Counted from the first letter of the stretch, positions 1-10,437 are shown. The stretch is 38,084 nt of DNA from Bacteroidota bacterium (GCA_947459115.1 CANHCC010000003.1:1-38084); one strand, 5' to 3'. Program-made: numbers and translations. The notes: generated by a model not told the origin, from the letters alone.

Positions 1-21
1 ACAAACATAGGGAATCGCTCG

Positions 22-153
22 GCTTGGTGCAAGTATCCGCTTGGTGCAAGCCCCTGCTTGGTGCAAGCCCCTGCTTGGTGCAAGCCCCTGCTTGGTGCAA
101 GCCCCTGCTTGGTGCAAGCCCCTGCTTGGTGCAAGCATCCGCTTGGTGCAAGC
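22..153. repeat. Tandem palindromic array A1: 8 copies of GCTTGGTGCAAG(C)nnnn, exact 17-bp period
   Basis: Units start at 22, 39, 56, 73, 90, 107, 124, 141. The core GCTTG-GTG-CAAGC is an interrupted palindrome (5-bp stem, 3-nt loop). Spacers are mostly CCCT, or ATCC. Confidence 0.97.
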
Positions 154-223
154 GATGCATTTGTCCTTGCGTTCCCCATACCCCATGTCGTATGTTTGCC
201 AGAAACACTAAAACTAAATACTT

Positions 224-937
224 ATGAAAAAAACAGTTGAATTCAAACCCGGGCTTTTTTACCACGAAGTTTTAAAAGCCAATTCTGATGGAATCCTATT
301 CAGGGATGCAGAAGACCGAAATTTCTTTCTCAACAAAATCCGAGCCTTCATCCTGCCCTGCTGTGAGGTCTGGGCTTATGTGATCTTGGGAAATCATGTC
401 CATTTGTTACTTAGGCCGCATCCCAAAGAAATCTTGGCCCGGCTTCCGTTGCAATTACACTTGCTGGATTTAGATTTGAGCATCGCAAATCTAAAAGAAT
501 ACCTGCAAAAGGATTTTAACTTAAGGCCACCTTACGCACTGAAGCCTTTTCAAGGCTCGATTCACTTCCAGATTCGGTATTGCATCAGAAGTATTAAACA
601 TTCCTACGACCAGTATTCCAAAAGAAAATACGAAACCAAAGGAGTGTTATGGTCCAGAGATAAGTTCACCAAAGAACTACCAACCGTTGAAGACATTGCT
701 CGAACGGTTCTGTATATTCATAAAAATCCGGTGTTTCATGGAATGGTGGATCAGCCAGAGGATTGGCAGCATTCCTCTTACCATGAAATCTTGGGAGGAG
801 AAAATCGAATGGTCATGCGGGAAGATGTTTTGAGTTTATTTAGAAATGAAGAGACCTTTCAAAGAGAACACTTTGCGACGGCTTCTGAGTTTGGGAGAAA
901 ACCCTCTCAGCAAAAAGTAGCCTTGCTAAATCGGTAA
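224..937 (+). CDS. Y1/HUH transposase-like protein, REP-associated tyrosine transposase (RAYT)-type (RAYT1)
   Basis: HUH motif in 'YVILGNHVHLLLRPHP', 'LYIHKNPVFHGMV...DWQHSSYHEI' typical of Y1_Tnp/RAYT proteins; flanked on both sides by the same palindromic repeat. Confidence 0.88.
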   Translation: MKKTVEFKPGLFYHEVLKANSDGILFRDAEDRNFFLNKIRAFILPCCEVWAYVILGNHVHLLLRPHPKEILARLPLQLHLLDLDLSIANLKEYLQKDFNLRPPYALKPFQGSIHFQIRYCIRSIKHSYDQYSKRKYETKGVLWSRDKFTKELPTVEDIARTVLYIHKNPVFHGMVDQPEDWQHSSYHEILGGENRMVMREDVLSLFRNEETFQREHFATASEFGRKPSQQKVALLNR

Positions 938-950
938 TTAGAAAGTTACC

Positions 951-980
951 GCTTGGTGCAAGCCTCCGCTTGGTGCAAGC
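951..980. repeat. Array A2: two copies of GCTTGGTGCAAGC, 17-bp period
   Basis: Copies at 951-963 and 968-980, directly downstream of RAYT1; same core as array A1. Confidence 0.95.
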
Positions 981-993
981 CAAAACTAACCTT

Positions 994-1030
994 CTGTCAC
1001 CCCACTGTCAGATTTATTGTCATCCTGTCA
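994..1030. promoter_or_regulatory. Cluster of four TGTCA direct repeats upstream of groES
   Basis: TGTCA at 995, 1006, 1018 and 1026; three are preceded by C (CTGTCA). Lies about 80-110 bp upstream of the groES start. Confidence 0.4.
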
Positions 1031-1106
1031 GGTTTTAGAAGTAAAATCCATTGTGGCACATTATTCGATAAGGGCAGGAAAACTAATTTTTTAGGAGGAA
1101 ATTAAC

Positions 1107-1382
1107 ATGTCAGTAAAAATCACACCATTAGCGGACAGAGTGCTGGTGGAACCCGCACCTGCCGAGGAAAAAACCGCTTCCGGAATCATTATCCCCGATA
1201 CGGCTAAAGAAAAGCCCCAAAAAGGCGTTGTTATCGCTGTGGGTCCAGGTAAAAAAGATGAACCTACCACTGTGAAAGTCGGAAATACTGTCCTTTATGG
1301 CAAATATTCCGGCACAGAAATCTCCGTTGAAGGGAAAGATTACCTCATCATGCGGGAGTCTGATATTTACGCAATAGTTTAA
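1107..1382 (+). CDS. groES: Co-chaperonin GroES
   Basis: '[44 protein letters not shown]' GroES signature; AGGAGG RBS just upstream. Confidence 0.98.
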   Translation: MSVKITPLADRVLVEPAPAEEKTASGIIIPDTAKEKPQKGVVIAVGPGKKDEPTTVKVGNTVLYGKYSGTEISVEGKDYLIMRESDIYAIV

Positions 1383-3065
<1,683 letters not shown>

Positions 3066-3090
3066 TTCTGCCAGACAGATAGAAAAAAGA

Positions 3091-3118
3091 AAGGCGTCTC
3101 GAAAGGGGCGCCTTTTTT
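3091..3118 (+). terminator. Rho-independent terminator after groEL
   Basis: AAGGCGTCTC-GAAA-GGGGCGCCTT hairpin (includes G-U pairs) followed by a T tract. Confidence 0.88.
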
Positions 3119-3237
3119 GTTTTGAGGCAAAAATGCTAATTTGAGATTGCGATTAATATTGGGCAATCAGAAAGGAATTCTTATATTTGATAGATAGAAT
3201 TCAACTACTGGAGATGGGGCATATCTGAACTTATAGA

Positions 3238-4776
3238 ATGCGCAATAGACTAAACCATACCATCAGGCTCGGGATATTTGTAATTGTATCCCTTCAATCA
3301 CTTTATGGCCAGTATGAAGATAGAAACTGGGTTTTTAATGTAAACCAGGGATTGAAATTTTTGCCGGACGGGAATGTTTCATTTTTTAGTTCTCTATTGA
3401 ATGATTCTATTTGGGATGGTTTTTCTCAAGCTTGCATTAGTAACCAAACTGGTGATTTGATGTTTTATTCAGGCACCCATGACTCTATTCCTCAACCATC
3501 AACTTCATTTAATTTCTTATTTGACAGAAATCATCAATATGTAAAGAACTCATTTAATCTATCTTCCTGGAGTGGGCAAACTCTGATTTTACCAGCAGAT
3601 ACGATTGAGCGTTTTTATCACTATTTTCATCAAACTTTATATGGGGCTCCTGAAGGCAGACCATTGTTCTACTCAGAAATTGATGCTTGGGGTAATGGGG
3701 GGTTAGGAGAAATTACATCTAATAAAAATATCAGAATATTTATCAATCCTACAGTAACAAATTTTACTTCTGTAAAACATGCCAACGGAAGAGATTGGTG
3801 GGTAATTGCTCATGAATATGGTACTAATCAATTTTTGATACTAAACACGGTACCAGGTGGTAATCATATCAAAAAATATCAATCAATAGGAGAAGTTTTT
3901 GGAAAATATGATAATGGAGGCTGGGGGAGTGGAGGGGGTGGAATTGGACGATTTGTTTTCAGTAAAAATGGTGAAAAATTAATTACATTATGTTTAGATG
4001 GTACAATTGATTTTTTTAATTTCGATAGATGTAATGGTATATTTAGCAACTACCGGAACATTAGACAGGGTACTATTGTTGGAACTGGAAATATTATTAT
4101 TTACGATGCATGCTTATCTCCTAACGGTAGATTTTTGTACACTTTAGGAGTCAATCCAATTTCTTCTAATAGATGCTATATAGACCAATATGATTTAAAT
4201 GCAGATGATATTTTAGCTAGCAGGGTTATTTTATATACTTCACCACACTTAAATGTTGAATTATACGGTATCTCATTAGCACCTAACGATAAGATATATT
4301 TTACAAAGAAAAATTCTGCACCTACTCCCAATTCTTTTCCAGGTCAGGATTATTTAGGTGTCATTCATCAGCCAGATAATAAAGGTTCGTTGTGTAATCT
4401 TGACTTGTATGGATTATACCTAAATGGAGGTAAATCTTCTTTGTCACTCCCACATATTCCTAACTTTCATTTAGGCCCTGTTGATGGAAGTATTTGTGAT
4501 TCGTTGGGTATTGATGCTGTTTCCTCATCGCCTCAATATACAACTCGTGAGAATAATATTTTAATTTATCCCAATCCTAATGAATATCTAAATTCAAAAC
4601 TTACAATCAATTATCCATCTTCAATTTACCATGTTATTATTTACGATGTAACAGGAAAATCCATCTGGGAACATATTGATGAAAATACTATTATTAATTT
4701 ACCAGAAAACCTAAATTCTGGAATGTATCGCGTGGTAGTATCGGGTGTTGGGAGTATAAATTGGATTGTAAATTAA
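3238..4776 (+). CDS. Secreted protein with T9SS type A C-terminal sorting domain
   Basis: N-terminal signal-like segment; C-terminal 'ILIYPNPN...VIIYDVTGKSIWEH...LNSGMYRVVVSG' matches the Por secretion tail pattern. Confidence 0.85.
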   Translation: MRNRLNHTIRLGIFVIVSLQSLYGQYEDRNWVFNVNQGLKFLPDGNVSFFSSLLNDSIWDGFSQACISNQTGDLMFYSGTHDSIPQPSTSFNFLFDRNHQYVKNSFNLSSWSGQTLILPADTIERFYHYFHQTLYGAPEGRPLFYSEIDAWGNGGLGEITSNKNIRIFINPTVTNFTSVKHANGRDWWVIAHEYGTNQFLILNTVPGGNHIKKYQSIGEVFGKYDNGGWGSGGGGIGRFVFSKNGEKLITLCLDGTIDFFNFDRCNGIFSNYRNIRQGTIVGTGNIIIYDACLSPNGRFLYTLGVNPISSNRCYIDQYDLNADDILASRVILYTSPHLNVELYGISLAPNDKIYFTKKNSAPTPNSFPGQDYLGVIHQPDNKGSLCNLDLYGLYLNGGKSSLSLPHIPNFHLGPVDGSICDSLGIDAVSSSPQYTTRENNILIYPNPNEYLNSKLTINYPSSIYHVIIYDVTGKSIWEHIDENTIINLPENLNSGMYRVVVSGVGSINWIVN

Positions 4777-4885
4777 TATATGTAATAAAGAATATTGTTA
4801 TTAAATATACTAACGGCCCTCGCATAAGTCAGTAAATACAATATCTCCCATTCCAAATTCATAGATTAACTTTAACCCCACCACA

Positions 4886-4906
4886 TTAGATTGACTCTTA
4901 ATCTAA
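4886..4906. other. Small inverted repeat TTAGATT-n7-AATCTAA in intergenic region
   Basis: 7-bp perfect arms at 4886-4892 and 4900-4906; function unknown. Confidence 0.4.
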
Positions 4907-5114
4907 CTTCAGAAAATACCGCCAAATTCTATAGTAGGAAATCGAATTAATATTTACCGATTTCAAAATATAGATTAATTGATTATCAATAAAATAACCT
5001 CCCTCTTTTCGGACATCTTTCCTACCCCCTTGCCTTTCCCTCTACCATGGGTTTAAATTAGTATAAACAACACATTTGAATCTACTGATTTAACCAATCG
5101 CCTTTCTCAAAACC

Positions 5115-5783
5115 ATGGCAGAAAAATATCAAAATAAATATCGCATCCCATCTATTCGCCTTCAAAACTGGGATTACCGCAGGGCAGGGGGTTACTTCAT
5201 CACGATCTGCACCAAGGGAAGACAACATTATTTTGGCCAAATACGAAATAAAAAAATGCATCTATCCCAGGTGGGTGTTATTGCAGATCTACTCTGGCAT
5301 GAAATTAAAAACCATTCCAAAAATGTAATCCTTGGGGAATTTGTGGTGATGCCAGATCACATTCATGGGATATTGATATTGACGGGGGATGGCGGCGATG
5401 CCAGGGATGGCAGGGATGCCGGGGATGCCGGGGATGCCGGCCCTGCACAGACAGGGCATGCGGTACAGACAGGGCATGCCCTGTCTCTTCCGCATGCCCC
5501 ATCCCCATCGCAATCGCAATCCCCATCCCCATCCCAATCCCAATCCCCACCCCCTATCGGCCGACAACGCTACCAAAACATCGGGAAAAATTCCGTTTCC
5601 TCTATTATCGGCAGCTACAAATCTGCGGTAACGAAACACGCCAATCGGCTGGGTTTTGAATTCGGATGGCAACCCCTGTTTTACGAAAGCATAGCCCGAG
5701 ACCCGGAATCGCTTGAACGAATTTCTCGATACATTCGAAACAACCCCATAAAATGGAAAGAAGACAATTTTTATAAAAAATAA
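5115..5783 (+). CDS. Y1/HUH transposase-like protein (RAYT2) with low-complexity in-frame insertion
   Basis: 'YFITICTKGRQHYFG', HUH motif 'VMPDHIHGILIL', and C-terminal 'SSIIGSYKSAVTKHAN...FGWQPLFYESIARDPESLERISRYIRNNPIKW' typical of the Y1_Tnp family. Confidence 0.92.
   Translation: MAEKYQNKYRIPSIRLQNWDYRRAGGYFITICTKGRQHYFGQIRNKKMHLSQVGVIADLLWHEIKNHSKNVILGEFVVMPDHIHGILILTGDGGDARDGRDAGDAGDAGPAQTGHAVQTGHALSLPHAPSPSQSQSPSPSQSQSPPPIGRQRYQNIGKNSVSSIIGSYKSAVTKHANRLGFEFGWQPLFYESIARDPESLERISRYIRNNPIKWKEDNFYKK
5386..5556. repeat. Composite repeat block inside the RAYT2 CDS: (GGGATGCCG)n, GACAGGGCATGC copies, C-rich hexamers
   Basis: Six 9-bp units at 5386-5439; GACAGGGCATGC at 5450-5461; perfect palindrome at 5468-5485; CCCATC/CCCAAT hexamers to about 5556. 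Confidence 0.93.
5468..5485. repeat. Perfect 18-bp palindrome GACAGGGCATGCCCTGTC (copy 1, within CDS)
   Basis: Sequence equals its own reverse complement; part of a 26-nt string repeated at about 5996-6020. Confidence 0.97.
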
Positions 5784-5851
5784 TGAAAATATCAGGGGAT
5801 AATATTTAAAACATGGCCAATCCGGATGATGGCGCCATGATGCATTATGCG

Positions 5852-5995
5852 GGATCATCACGCATAAACGGATCATCCTGCATGCACGGATTATCATGCA
5901 TGCCTGGATAATCATGCATGCTTGCATAATCATGCATGCCTGGATAATCACGCATGCCTGGATAATCATGCATGCCTGGATAATCATGCATGCCC
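5852..5995. repeat. Tandem array B: about 8 units of GGATAATCATGCATGCCT, 18-bp period
   Basis: Units start at 5852, 5870, 5888, 5906, 5924, 5942, 5960, 5978, degenerating toward the 5' end. Core CATGCATG is palindromic. Confidence 0.95.
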
Positions 5996-6000
5996 GTACA

Positions 6001-6018
6001 GACAGGGCATGCCCTGTC
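6001..6018. repeat. Perfect 18-bp palindrome GACAGGGCATGCCCTGTC (copy 2, intergenic)
   Basis: Identical to 5468-5485, within shared string GTACAGACAGGGCATGCCCTGTCTCT. Confidence 0.97.
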
Positions 6019-6111
6019 TCTACCCGCATATCCCACATATCTGGCATATCCCCAATCCCCATACCCATACCCAACATTTTCCCATAAATTTGCATCACAT
6101 TCAAAATCCGC

Positions 6112-7275
6112 ATGAACCTATCCCACATCCTCTTCGAACTGGGCGAAGACCGCGAAAATTATAAAAATGCCGTAAGCCCTCCGGTTTTCCAATCTTCAAA
6201 TTTCTGCTTCAACTCCGTTGAAGAAATGCGATCCAAACTCGCAGAGGAGATGGACTACCCCTTCTACACGCGTGGGCATAATCCAACGGTAGCGATTCTT
6301 CGTAAGAAACTGGCAGCACTGGAAGGAACAGAAGATGCCCTCGTATTTGGTAGTGGTAGCGCTGCGGTTGCGGCTGCCGTTCTTTCTCAGGTGAAATCCG
6401 GGGATCATATTGTTTCCGTCAAAAATCCCTACTCCTGGACAAACAAACTGTTCAATCGTTACCTCAAAAGATTTGGCGTGGAAACGACTTTCGTGGATGG
6501 CACAGACGCTGAAAATTATCGAAAAGCCATACGCCCTGAAACCAAAATCTTATACCTGGAAAGTCCAAATTCTTTCTCCTTCGAACTACAGGATATTGAG
6601 GCAGTGGTAAAAATTGCCCAAACCCATAATTGCGTCACCATCCTGGATAACTCCTACTCTACCCCACTCCACCAAAACGCTTCTGACATGGGCGTAGATA
6701 TAATTGTTCACTCGGCTACTAAGTATTTAAATGGTCATAGCGATGTCGTAGCAGGCTTATTATGTTGTAATCGAAAAATCGCAGAACATATTTTCGAAAC
6801 GGAATATATGAATACGGGGGGCATCCTATCGCCGCATGATGCCTGGCTCATGATACGGGGCTTGCGCACCTTGCCTTTACGTTTAAAACAAAGTACAGCG
6901 TCCACACATTGGTTACTGGAACAATTAGAAAAGCATCCAAAAGTCGAACGAATTCATTATCCTTTACATCCGAGTCACCCCCAATTTAAATTAGCACAGA
7001 AACAAATGACAGGAGCCGGAGGATTATTTTCGTTGACCCTCAAGGTCCATACACCAGAAGAAATTGATAAATTTTGTAATGCACTCCAACATTTTCTGAT
7101 TGCCTGTTCCTGGGGAGGCCATGAATCATTAGTATTTCCCGTAGCAGGACTATGTGATTCGGCTAATTATAGCACCTCACCACACCCTTGGAATATGGTA
7201 AGATTTTATATTGGCCTCGAAGAAAAAGAATATCTACTGCACGATATTGAACAAGCGCTCACACAATTAAAATAA
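6112..7275 (+). CDS. PLP-dependent trans-sulfuration enzyme (cystathionine gamma-synthase/beta-lyase family)
   Basis: 'VHSATKYLNGHSDVVAG' PLP-lysine motif, 'YTRGHNPTVAILRKKLAALEGTEDALVFGSGSAA'. Confidence 0.93.
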   Translation: MNLSHILFELGEDRENYKNAVSPPVFQSSNFCFNSVEEMRSKLAEEMDYPFYTRGHNPTVAILRKKLAALEGTEDALVFGSGSAAVAAAVLSQVKSGDHIVSVKNPYSWTNKLFNRYLKRFGVETTFVDGTDAENYRKAIRPETKILYLESPNSFSFELQDIEAVVKIAQTHNCVTILDNSYSTPLHQNASDMGVDIIVHSATKYLNGHSDVVAGLLCCNRKIAEHIFETEYMNTGGILSPHDAWLMIRGLRTLPLRLKQSTASTHWLLEQLEKHPKVERIHYPLHPSHPQFKLAQKQMTGAGGLFSLTLKVHTPEEIDKFCNALQHFLIACSWGGHESLVFPVAGLCDSANYSTSPHPWNMVRFYIGLEEKEYLLHDIEQALTQLK

Positions 7276-7323
7276 TAAGGCATTTAAACTCAATTATTGA
7301 ACAATACTCATACAACTAAAAGA

Positions 7324-8424
7324 ATGGCTCTGATAAAACTCAAGTATAACACCTATCTAATTATCGGCGCCATCCTATTGGGGGTTTCCTGTAAGCCGAA
7401 ATACGAATCCACGGAGGTACAAATGGAAGATATTACAGAAGCTGTATATGCATCCGGCATCATTAAAAGTAATAACCAATATAAAGTATATTCTACTGTT
7501 AATGGCATCATTGAGGAAGTATTAGTATCTGAAGGGGATAGCGTAAAAAAAGGCGATGTCTTATTTATTCTGAAAAGCGAAGCAACAAAATTAAATACAG
7601 AAAATGCGGCCTTAAATAAAGAATTTACAAGTTCAAATATAAATGGTGAAAAATTAGAAGAATGCAGAAATCAAGTTGAAATCGCATATAATAAAATGAT
7701 TCTAGATTCCATAAATATAGGTAGACAAAAAAAGCTATGGCAGCAGGAAATTGGCTCGAAATCCGAATTAGAACAAAAAGAATTAGTATATAATAATTCC
7801 CGAACAACTTATCTCACTGCATTAAATCAATATGAAGATTTAAAAAAGCAATTAAAGTTACAGGCAGATCAGGCGAAAAACATTTGGAAACTAAATGTAT
7901 CTCAATTAAAGGAATATGAAATTCGTGCAGCAAAAAATGGAATAATTTATGGGCTCTACATAGAAGCCGGAGAATGGGCGGGTCTTCAAAGAGAGCTGGC
8001 GCTTATTGGAGATGCGCATCAATTCATTCTTTCACTTCAGGTGGACGAACGGGATATTACCAAAATTCAAAAAAATCAGAAACTCTTTGTTTCGATGGAC
8101 AGCTATAAAAATCAAATATTTGAGGCCCTTGTTACAAAAATAAACCCAGCAATGAATGAGAAAAGTCGGACTTTCGAATTAGAAGCAACATTTATAAAAA
8201 GGCCTCCGGTATTGTATCCGAATTTAACGGCGGAAGCCAATATTATTATTTCAGAAAAACAAAATGTTCTGACCATTCCCAGAAATTATCTGGTGGCAGA
8301 CTCATTTGTATTATCTGAACATGGAGAAAAAATAAAAATTCATACCGGCTTAAAGGACTATCAAAAGGTTGAAGTATTAGAGGGGCTTAAACCCGGAGAA
8401 ATTATCCGGAAACCTCAACCATGA
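7324..8424 (+). CDS. Periplasmic adaptor (HlyD/MFP family), probable lipoprotein
   Basis: Lipobox-like 'ILLGVSCKP'; biotinyl-lipoyl-like 'NGIIEEVLVSEGDSVKKGDVLFIL'. The track ORF begins at an ATT codon (7297); ATG at 7324 preferred. Confidence 0.85.
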   Translation: MALIKLKYNTYLIIGAILLGVSCKPKYESTEVQMEDITEAVYASGIIKSNNQYKVYSTVNGIIEEVLVSEGDSVKKGDVLFILKSEATKLNTENAALNKEFTSSNINGEKLEECRNQVEIAYNKMILDSINIGRQKKLWQQEIGSKSELEQKELVYNNSRTTYLTALNQYEDLKKQLKLQADQAKNIWKLNVSQLKEYEIRAAKNGIIYGLYIEAGEWAGLQRELALIGDAHQFILSLQVDERDITKIQKNQKLFVSMDSYKNQIFEALVTKINPAMNEKSRTFELEATFIKRPPVLYPNLTAEANIIISEKQNVLTIPRNYLVADSFVLSEHGEKIKIHTGLKDYQKVEVLEGLKPGEIIRKPQP

Positions 8425-9680
8425 AATATAAAATTCTGGGAGAAATAGCCATCGCTCTAATGAGGGCTAGATGGAAACAGACTTTTGTCGCGGCTATTGG
8501 TGTTTCGTTCAGCATTGCAATGTTTATTGCATTATTAGGATTCATGACGGGTCTTAATACTTTATTGGATGGAATTATGCTAAATCGCACCCCACATATT
8601 CGCATTTATAATGATATTAATCCTTCGGCTGTTCAACCTTTACAAAGGATAGCTGAATATAAAGATTCTTACCTGTTTTTACATTCTATACAGTCAAATG
8701 CCAATAGAGGTGAAATTTATAATGCTGGCCCTATTCTGGAAACCCTCCATAAAGATCCACGAGTTAAAGGAACCGCAAGTAAAATAATTGCAGCTGCCAT
8801 TTATCAATCCGGCAATATCAGCATGACAGGTCTAATTAATGGAATTGAAGCCTTAGAAGAATCTAAATATTTCTCCTTTGTCGATTATATTCGTACAGGT
8901 AATCCTGAAGATTTAGACATTGTCAGCAATAGCCTGTTTTTAGGTAGCGGCTTAGCCTCTCGCCTCGGTGTAGAAGTTGGTGAAAATATTCAGGTAACAA
9001 CAGCGAGTGGCGATCAGCTGCCGCTAAAAGTTATTGGAATCATACATACAGGGATTTCAGATTTGGATAAAACCCAAGGCTATGCTTCTCTGAAAACAGT
9101 TCAGAAGTTATTAGGCAAATCAAATTTATATATTACTGACATTCAAATTAAACTATGGAATATGAATTTAGCGCCGGAATTGGCAAAGGCATATGCGCAA
9201 TTGTTTGAAACCAATGCTGAAGACATTCAGACGGCAAATGCCCAATTTGAAACCGGGAGTTTTGTCCGAAGTTTAATTTCCTATGCTGTAGGAATCACGC
9301 TGCTGATTGTGGCAGGTTTTGGTATTTATAATATTTTAAATATGATGATTTATGAAAAAATGGATACGATAGCGATACTAAAGGCAACCGGATTTTCAGG
9401 TAAAGATGTGAAACAAATATTTATTGGCATTGCACTAACCATAGGAATTGTAGGCGGGATTTTGGGATTAATCAGCGGGTATTTAATTTCCTTATTAATT
9501 GATCAGATTCCATTTGAAACTGCTGCTTTACCTACTGTTAAAACATATCCTATTGATTACAATCCAATCTTTTATATTATCGGAATCAGTTTCGCGATAA
9601 TTACTACCTATCTGGCTGGATATTTTCCTTCCAGAAAGGCAAGTAAAATAGATCCTGTCATTATCATTCGAGGAAAATAA
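8421..9680 (+). CDS. ABC transporter permease (MacB/FtsX/LolCE-like)
   Basis: N-terminal TM, large periplasmic domain, C-terminal 'NILNMMIYEKMDTIAILKATGFSGKDVKQIF' FtsX-like pattern; overlaps the preceding gene by 4 bp. Confidence 0.9.
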   Translation: MKYKILGEIAIALMRARWKQTFVAAIGVSFSIAMFIALLGFMTGLNTLLDGIMLNRTPHIRIYNDINPSAVQPLQRIAEYKDSYLFLHSIQSNANRGEIYNAGPILETLHKDPRVKGTASKIIAAAIYQSGNISMTGLINGIEALEESKYFSFVDYIRTGNPEDLDIVSNSLFLGSGLASRLGVEVGENIQVTTASGDQLPLKVIGIIHTGISDLDKTQGYASLKTVQKLLGKSNLYITDIQIKLWNMNLAPELAKAYAQLFETNAEDIQTANAQFETGSFVRSLISYAVGITLLIVAGFGIYNILNMMIYEKMDTIAILKATGFSGKDVKQIFIGIALTIGIVGGILGLISGYLISLLIDQIPFETAALPTVKTYPIDYNPIFYIIGISFAIITTYLAGYFPSRKASKIDPVIIIRGK

Positions 9681-9681
9681 T

Positions 9682-10368
9682 ATGTCAAACATCGCATTAA
9701 AGGCCTCGCATATTGATAAATACTTTCACGATCCATATAAGGTACAAGCCTTGAGAGACATCGAAATCGAAGTACTAAAAGGTGAATTCGTATCTATTAC
9801 AGGGAAATCAGGATGTGGCAAATCTACCTTGCTATATATTGTTTCCACAATGGATACAGATTATACGGGAGAATTATGGATTGACAACAGTTGTATGACA
9901 GGTAAATCTGAACCGGAATTGGCCAAAGTCAGAAATGAAAAAATAGGGTTTGTATTTCAATTTCATTATTTACTTAATGAATTTAGCGTGCTAAAAAATG
10001 TAATGCTTCCGGGGATGAAATTACATCCGGAAAATAAATTGGAAATAGAGTCCAGAGCGGTAGAATTATTGAAATTATTAAAAATTGAACATTTGGCGCT
10101 TAAACGCGCTAACTTAATTTCTGGCGGGGAAAAGCAAAGGGTTGCGATTGCAAGAGCATTAATTAACAATCCAATTATAATAATGGGGGACGAGCCTACC
10201 GGTAATTTAGACAAAAAGAATTCAGATATTGTATTGGAAATATTCCATCAGTTATCAGAGGAATTAAATAAAACCCTTTTGATTGTTACCCATGACTTAA
10301 ATTTTGCCAGACAGACGCACCGAAACATCTATATGGAAGATGGAAGAATTATAGATAATCCATTTTAA
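9682..10368 (+). CDS. ABC transporter ATP-binding protein (LolD/MacB-like)
   Basis: Walker A 'GKSGCGKST', signature 'ISGGEKQRVAIARAL', Walker B 'IIIMGDEPTGNLD'. Confidence 0.96.
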   Translation: MSNIALKASHIDKYFHDPYKVQALRDIEIEVLKGEFVSITGKSGCGKSTLLYIVSTMDTDYTGELWIDNSCMTGKSEPELAKVRNEKIGFVFQFHYLLNEFSVLKNVMLPGMKLHPENKLEIESRAVELLKLLKIEHLALKRANLISGGEKQRVAIARALINNPIIIMGDEPTGNLDKKNSDIVLEIFHQLSEELNKTLLIVTHDLNFARQTHRNIYMEDGRIIDNPF

Positions 10369-10437
10369 CTTTTAACGACCCTCAACATAGACGCATATCG
10401 AGAAGAGCAAATGCGAAAATATGGACGGATACCCTAA

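Noticed and set aside
24-240. ORFs of 67 and 60 aa across array A1
   Set aside because: They are translations of the 17-bp non-coding repeat in different frames (MVQAPAWCKPLLGASPCL...); no independent evidence of coding.
1051-1070. Sigma-54-like promoter (TGGCAC...) upstream of groES
   Set aside because: The -12 TTGC half is missing (sequence reads TGGCACATTATTCGAT).
5289-6128. 279-aa antisense ORF over RAYT2 and the array
   Set aside because: Antisense to a clear HUH protein and built largely from repeat translation.
5845-6164. Several ORFs on both strands over the 18-bp array (MHAWIIMHAWII..., MHDYPGMHDYPG...)
   Set aside because: The repeat period is a multiple of 3, so open frames are produced automatically on both strands.
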